Positions 6,401 through 6,900 of a stretch of DNA of 6,900 bases are shown piece by piece (position 1 is the stretch's first letter; each line of letters begins with the position of its first letter). The translations under genes and the position numbers were made by a program. The notes under the pieces were generated by a model. That model ran no database searches, had not been told where the DNA came from, and saw only the letters and a list, made by a program, of their open reading frames with translations. This DNA is from an uncultured Bacteroides sp. (GTDB lineage: Bacteria; Bacteroidota; Bacteroidia; Bacteroidales; Bacteroidaceae): NCBI GenBank assembly GCA_905198575.1, contig CAJKDC010000105.1, positions 1 to 6,900 of the forward strand, written 5' to 3'.

Positions 6401-6900
6401 AGTGAATGCAAACGATTGGGATTATTTATCTCGCAGAGCTACTCCTCGTATTAACTATGGTTTCGGATTAAATTTGCAGTGGAGAGGTTTTTCAATTGAA
6501 GCTTTGTTCCAGGGAGTAGGAGGATATGACCGAATGATTAGTACAAACAATGGTGCGGGAGTCTTTCAAGTTGGTGACCGTCCGTACTTCGAGCTTTGGG
6601 CTGGAGATGTATGGACTCCAGAAAATACTGATGCTAAATATCCTGCAGCTACGGGTGAATGGTCGGAAGACTATGGTGCAGCCGGATCTACATTTTGGAT
6701 GAGAAATGGTGCATATATGCGTTTGAAGAATTTGAATATCGCATATACCTTGCCACAGAAATGGTATCAGAGCTTAGGATTGAATATGGTACAGATTTAT
6801 GGTAATGGTACAAATCTCTTTTCTATTGATGGAATGGATGAAATGGACCCAGAGCAGGATAAATTAGATTCTTATCCGATTATGCGCACATTTACAATTG
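3465..6900 (+). CDS. SusC/RagA-type TonB-dependent transporter with N-terminal STN domain (3' end outside window)
   Basis: The frame is open for 1,145 codons to the window edge. This is an outer-membrane TonB-dependent transporter that, with a SusD-like lipoprotein, imports oligosaccharides. A signal peptide covers about residues 1-33 (SRLLCITALSTCSVFA). Residues about 37-109 form an STN domain (RNVPLKSVFKQIEKQTNLF, VDQALRQLLNGTG), the periplasmic signalling module that contacts FecR-type anti-sigma proteins. A carboxypeptidase-regulatory-like beta domain follows at about 122-193 (GTIVDENDLPIIGANV, TDVDGNFSL, VSYIGY). A TonB-box-like segment DEVVVVGYG lies at 199-207. The plug is at about 209-323, with the SusC signature around ASASIYGSKAGNGVVLVTTKKG. 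The rest is a beta-barrel rich in aromatic strands. The last residues, YPIMRTFTI, match the usual family ending, so only about ten residues seem missing. The ATG at 3465 is chosen for the signal peptide. The gene lies 157 bases after the anti-sigma gene, with a terminator-like hairpin between, so it probably has its own ECF-dependent promoter; a susD-like gene is expected next. Confidence 0.96.
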   Translation, partial: MKLSNLILKQSRKNLSRLLCITALSTCSVFAYGQQQSVKLSGRNVPLKSVFKQIEKQTNLFIDYKAQDLDDSRVISKLPGATTVDQALRQLLNGTGCEVTYTNGHIIIQKKASNNVSKQSSTLKGTIVDENDLPIIGANVLVKGTTNGTITDVDGNFSLDVANGDILFVSYIGYVDRELKVGKEKELKIVLKEDTKTLDEVVVVGYGVQKKVNLTGSITAIKTKELENIPVSNLSNSLAGRAPGVTITNNSGFAGASSSIRIRGSQGEPLYVINGIIRDKTAFDALDPNEVESINILKDAASASIYGSKAGNGVVLVTTKKGSIQKPMFQYKASYTAANTTRPIQDFSATDELIFVNRAAAYQNSKLENPDPNFQVPYGPEIFDYFKDKSYNLNDLLWQNPWNTDHNISVNGGNERITYYMMAGYHGEEGSYKNTDYNRYNFRSDITAKITDAFKVNFNVSGNQRDYKRFYWPYDWNPESMTLSDFYRTTFNQSRLRPWYVDAEGNPSDVRTEYPVSLEGAHFGELVFGDNYEKTKARDVEVILKMDLDLGQYVKGLSTSVTGQYNISDKNRKRFATWNKSYKFQSASQDNIFIPGPVDPDQIIYHNLSHAYENIQENVWLNQAYQFNWMVNYDRKFGKHQISGLVGWEMAKSQGKYLMGYAEDLLSSNIDQIFNASPDATHRNFDGNENEMARLSWVGRFNYNYDDRYIVEFSFREDGNAKFGPGHRWGFFPSASLAWRISNEQFMKSFTWLSNLKLRGSYGSTGDDTDSSVADGTLALFGWRNKFQTSSGYMFGSNYNPGITIGATPNPYLTWATLKLYDVGVDFGFFDNKLVGEFSYFHKDKTDILQQRVASLPDTYGRSKAAENYAEQSWNGFEGSLRYNDHVGEVTYSVSVNLGYVKDKWVKFDEASNLPEWKSRIGHPNSYLTGYICEGIIRTQEQLDALPEGFTQFGKKPRLGQLLYRDIRGENEELGPDGKVNANDWDYLSRRATPRINYGFGLNLQWRGFSIEALFQGVGGYDRMISTNNGAGVFQVGDRPYFELWAGDVWTPENTDAKYPAATGEWSEDYGAAGSTFWMRNGAYMRLKNLNIAYTLPQKWYQSLGLNMVQIYGNGTNLFSIDGMDEMDPEQDKLDSYPIMRTFTI

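Overview
The window looks like a stretch of a Bacteroides-type (Bacteroidales) chromosome carrying one end of a polysaccharide utilization locus (PUL). This rests on a SusC/RagA-type TonB-dependent transporter with an N-terminal STN signalling domain, a FecR-type anti-sigma factor with a DUF4974-like C-terminus directly upstream of it, a lipoprotein glycoside hydrolase of family GH43, AT-rich intergenic DNA, and start codons mostly without a Shine-Dalgarno sequence. All convincing genes are on the + strand.

Layout. Positions 1-455 hold the 3' end of a gene I cannot identify; coding-like sequence continues upstream of its first ATG but is cut by an in-frame stop, so it may be a broken gene. 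A strong intrinsic terminator (484-530) closes it. A 28-bp sequence (556-583) then leads into a GH43 + CBM6-like lipoprotein gene (598-2025). The 292 bp at 2026-2317 hold no convincing gene, but contain small inverted repeats and, at 2284-2311, a second perfect copy of the 28-bp sequence just before the anti-sigma gene (2318-3307). The 157 bp between the anti-sigma gene and the transporter hold a hairpin that can terminate in both directions, an 8-codon open frame with a perfect AGGAGG, and a minus-strand promoter-like sequence; together these suggest an antisense small RNA. The transporter gene (3465 to beyond 6900) is open to the end of the window and lacks probably only about its last ten codons.

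How the parts would work together (inference from the families). The transporter imports an oligosaccharide. On ligand binding its periplasmic STN domain signals to the FecR-type protein in the inner membrane, which releases or activates an ECF sigma factor that transcribes the transporter operon. The GH43 lipoprotein would trim arabinose- or xylose-containing glycans. No ECF sigma gene is in the window, although it usually sits beside the anti-sigma gene; the GH43 gene occupies that place.

The observations most worth following are the 28-bp direct repeats that precede two unrelated genes and bracket the GH43 gene as a 1,728-bp unit, and the putative antisense RNA between the anti-sigma and transporter genes.
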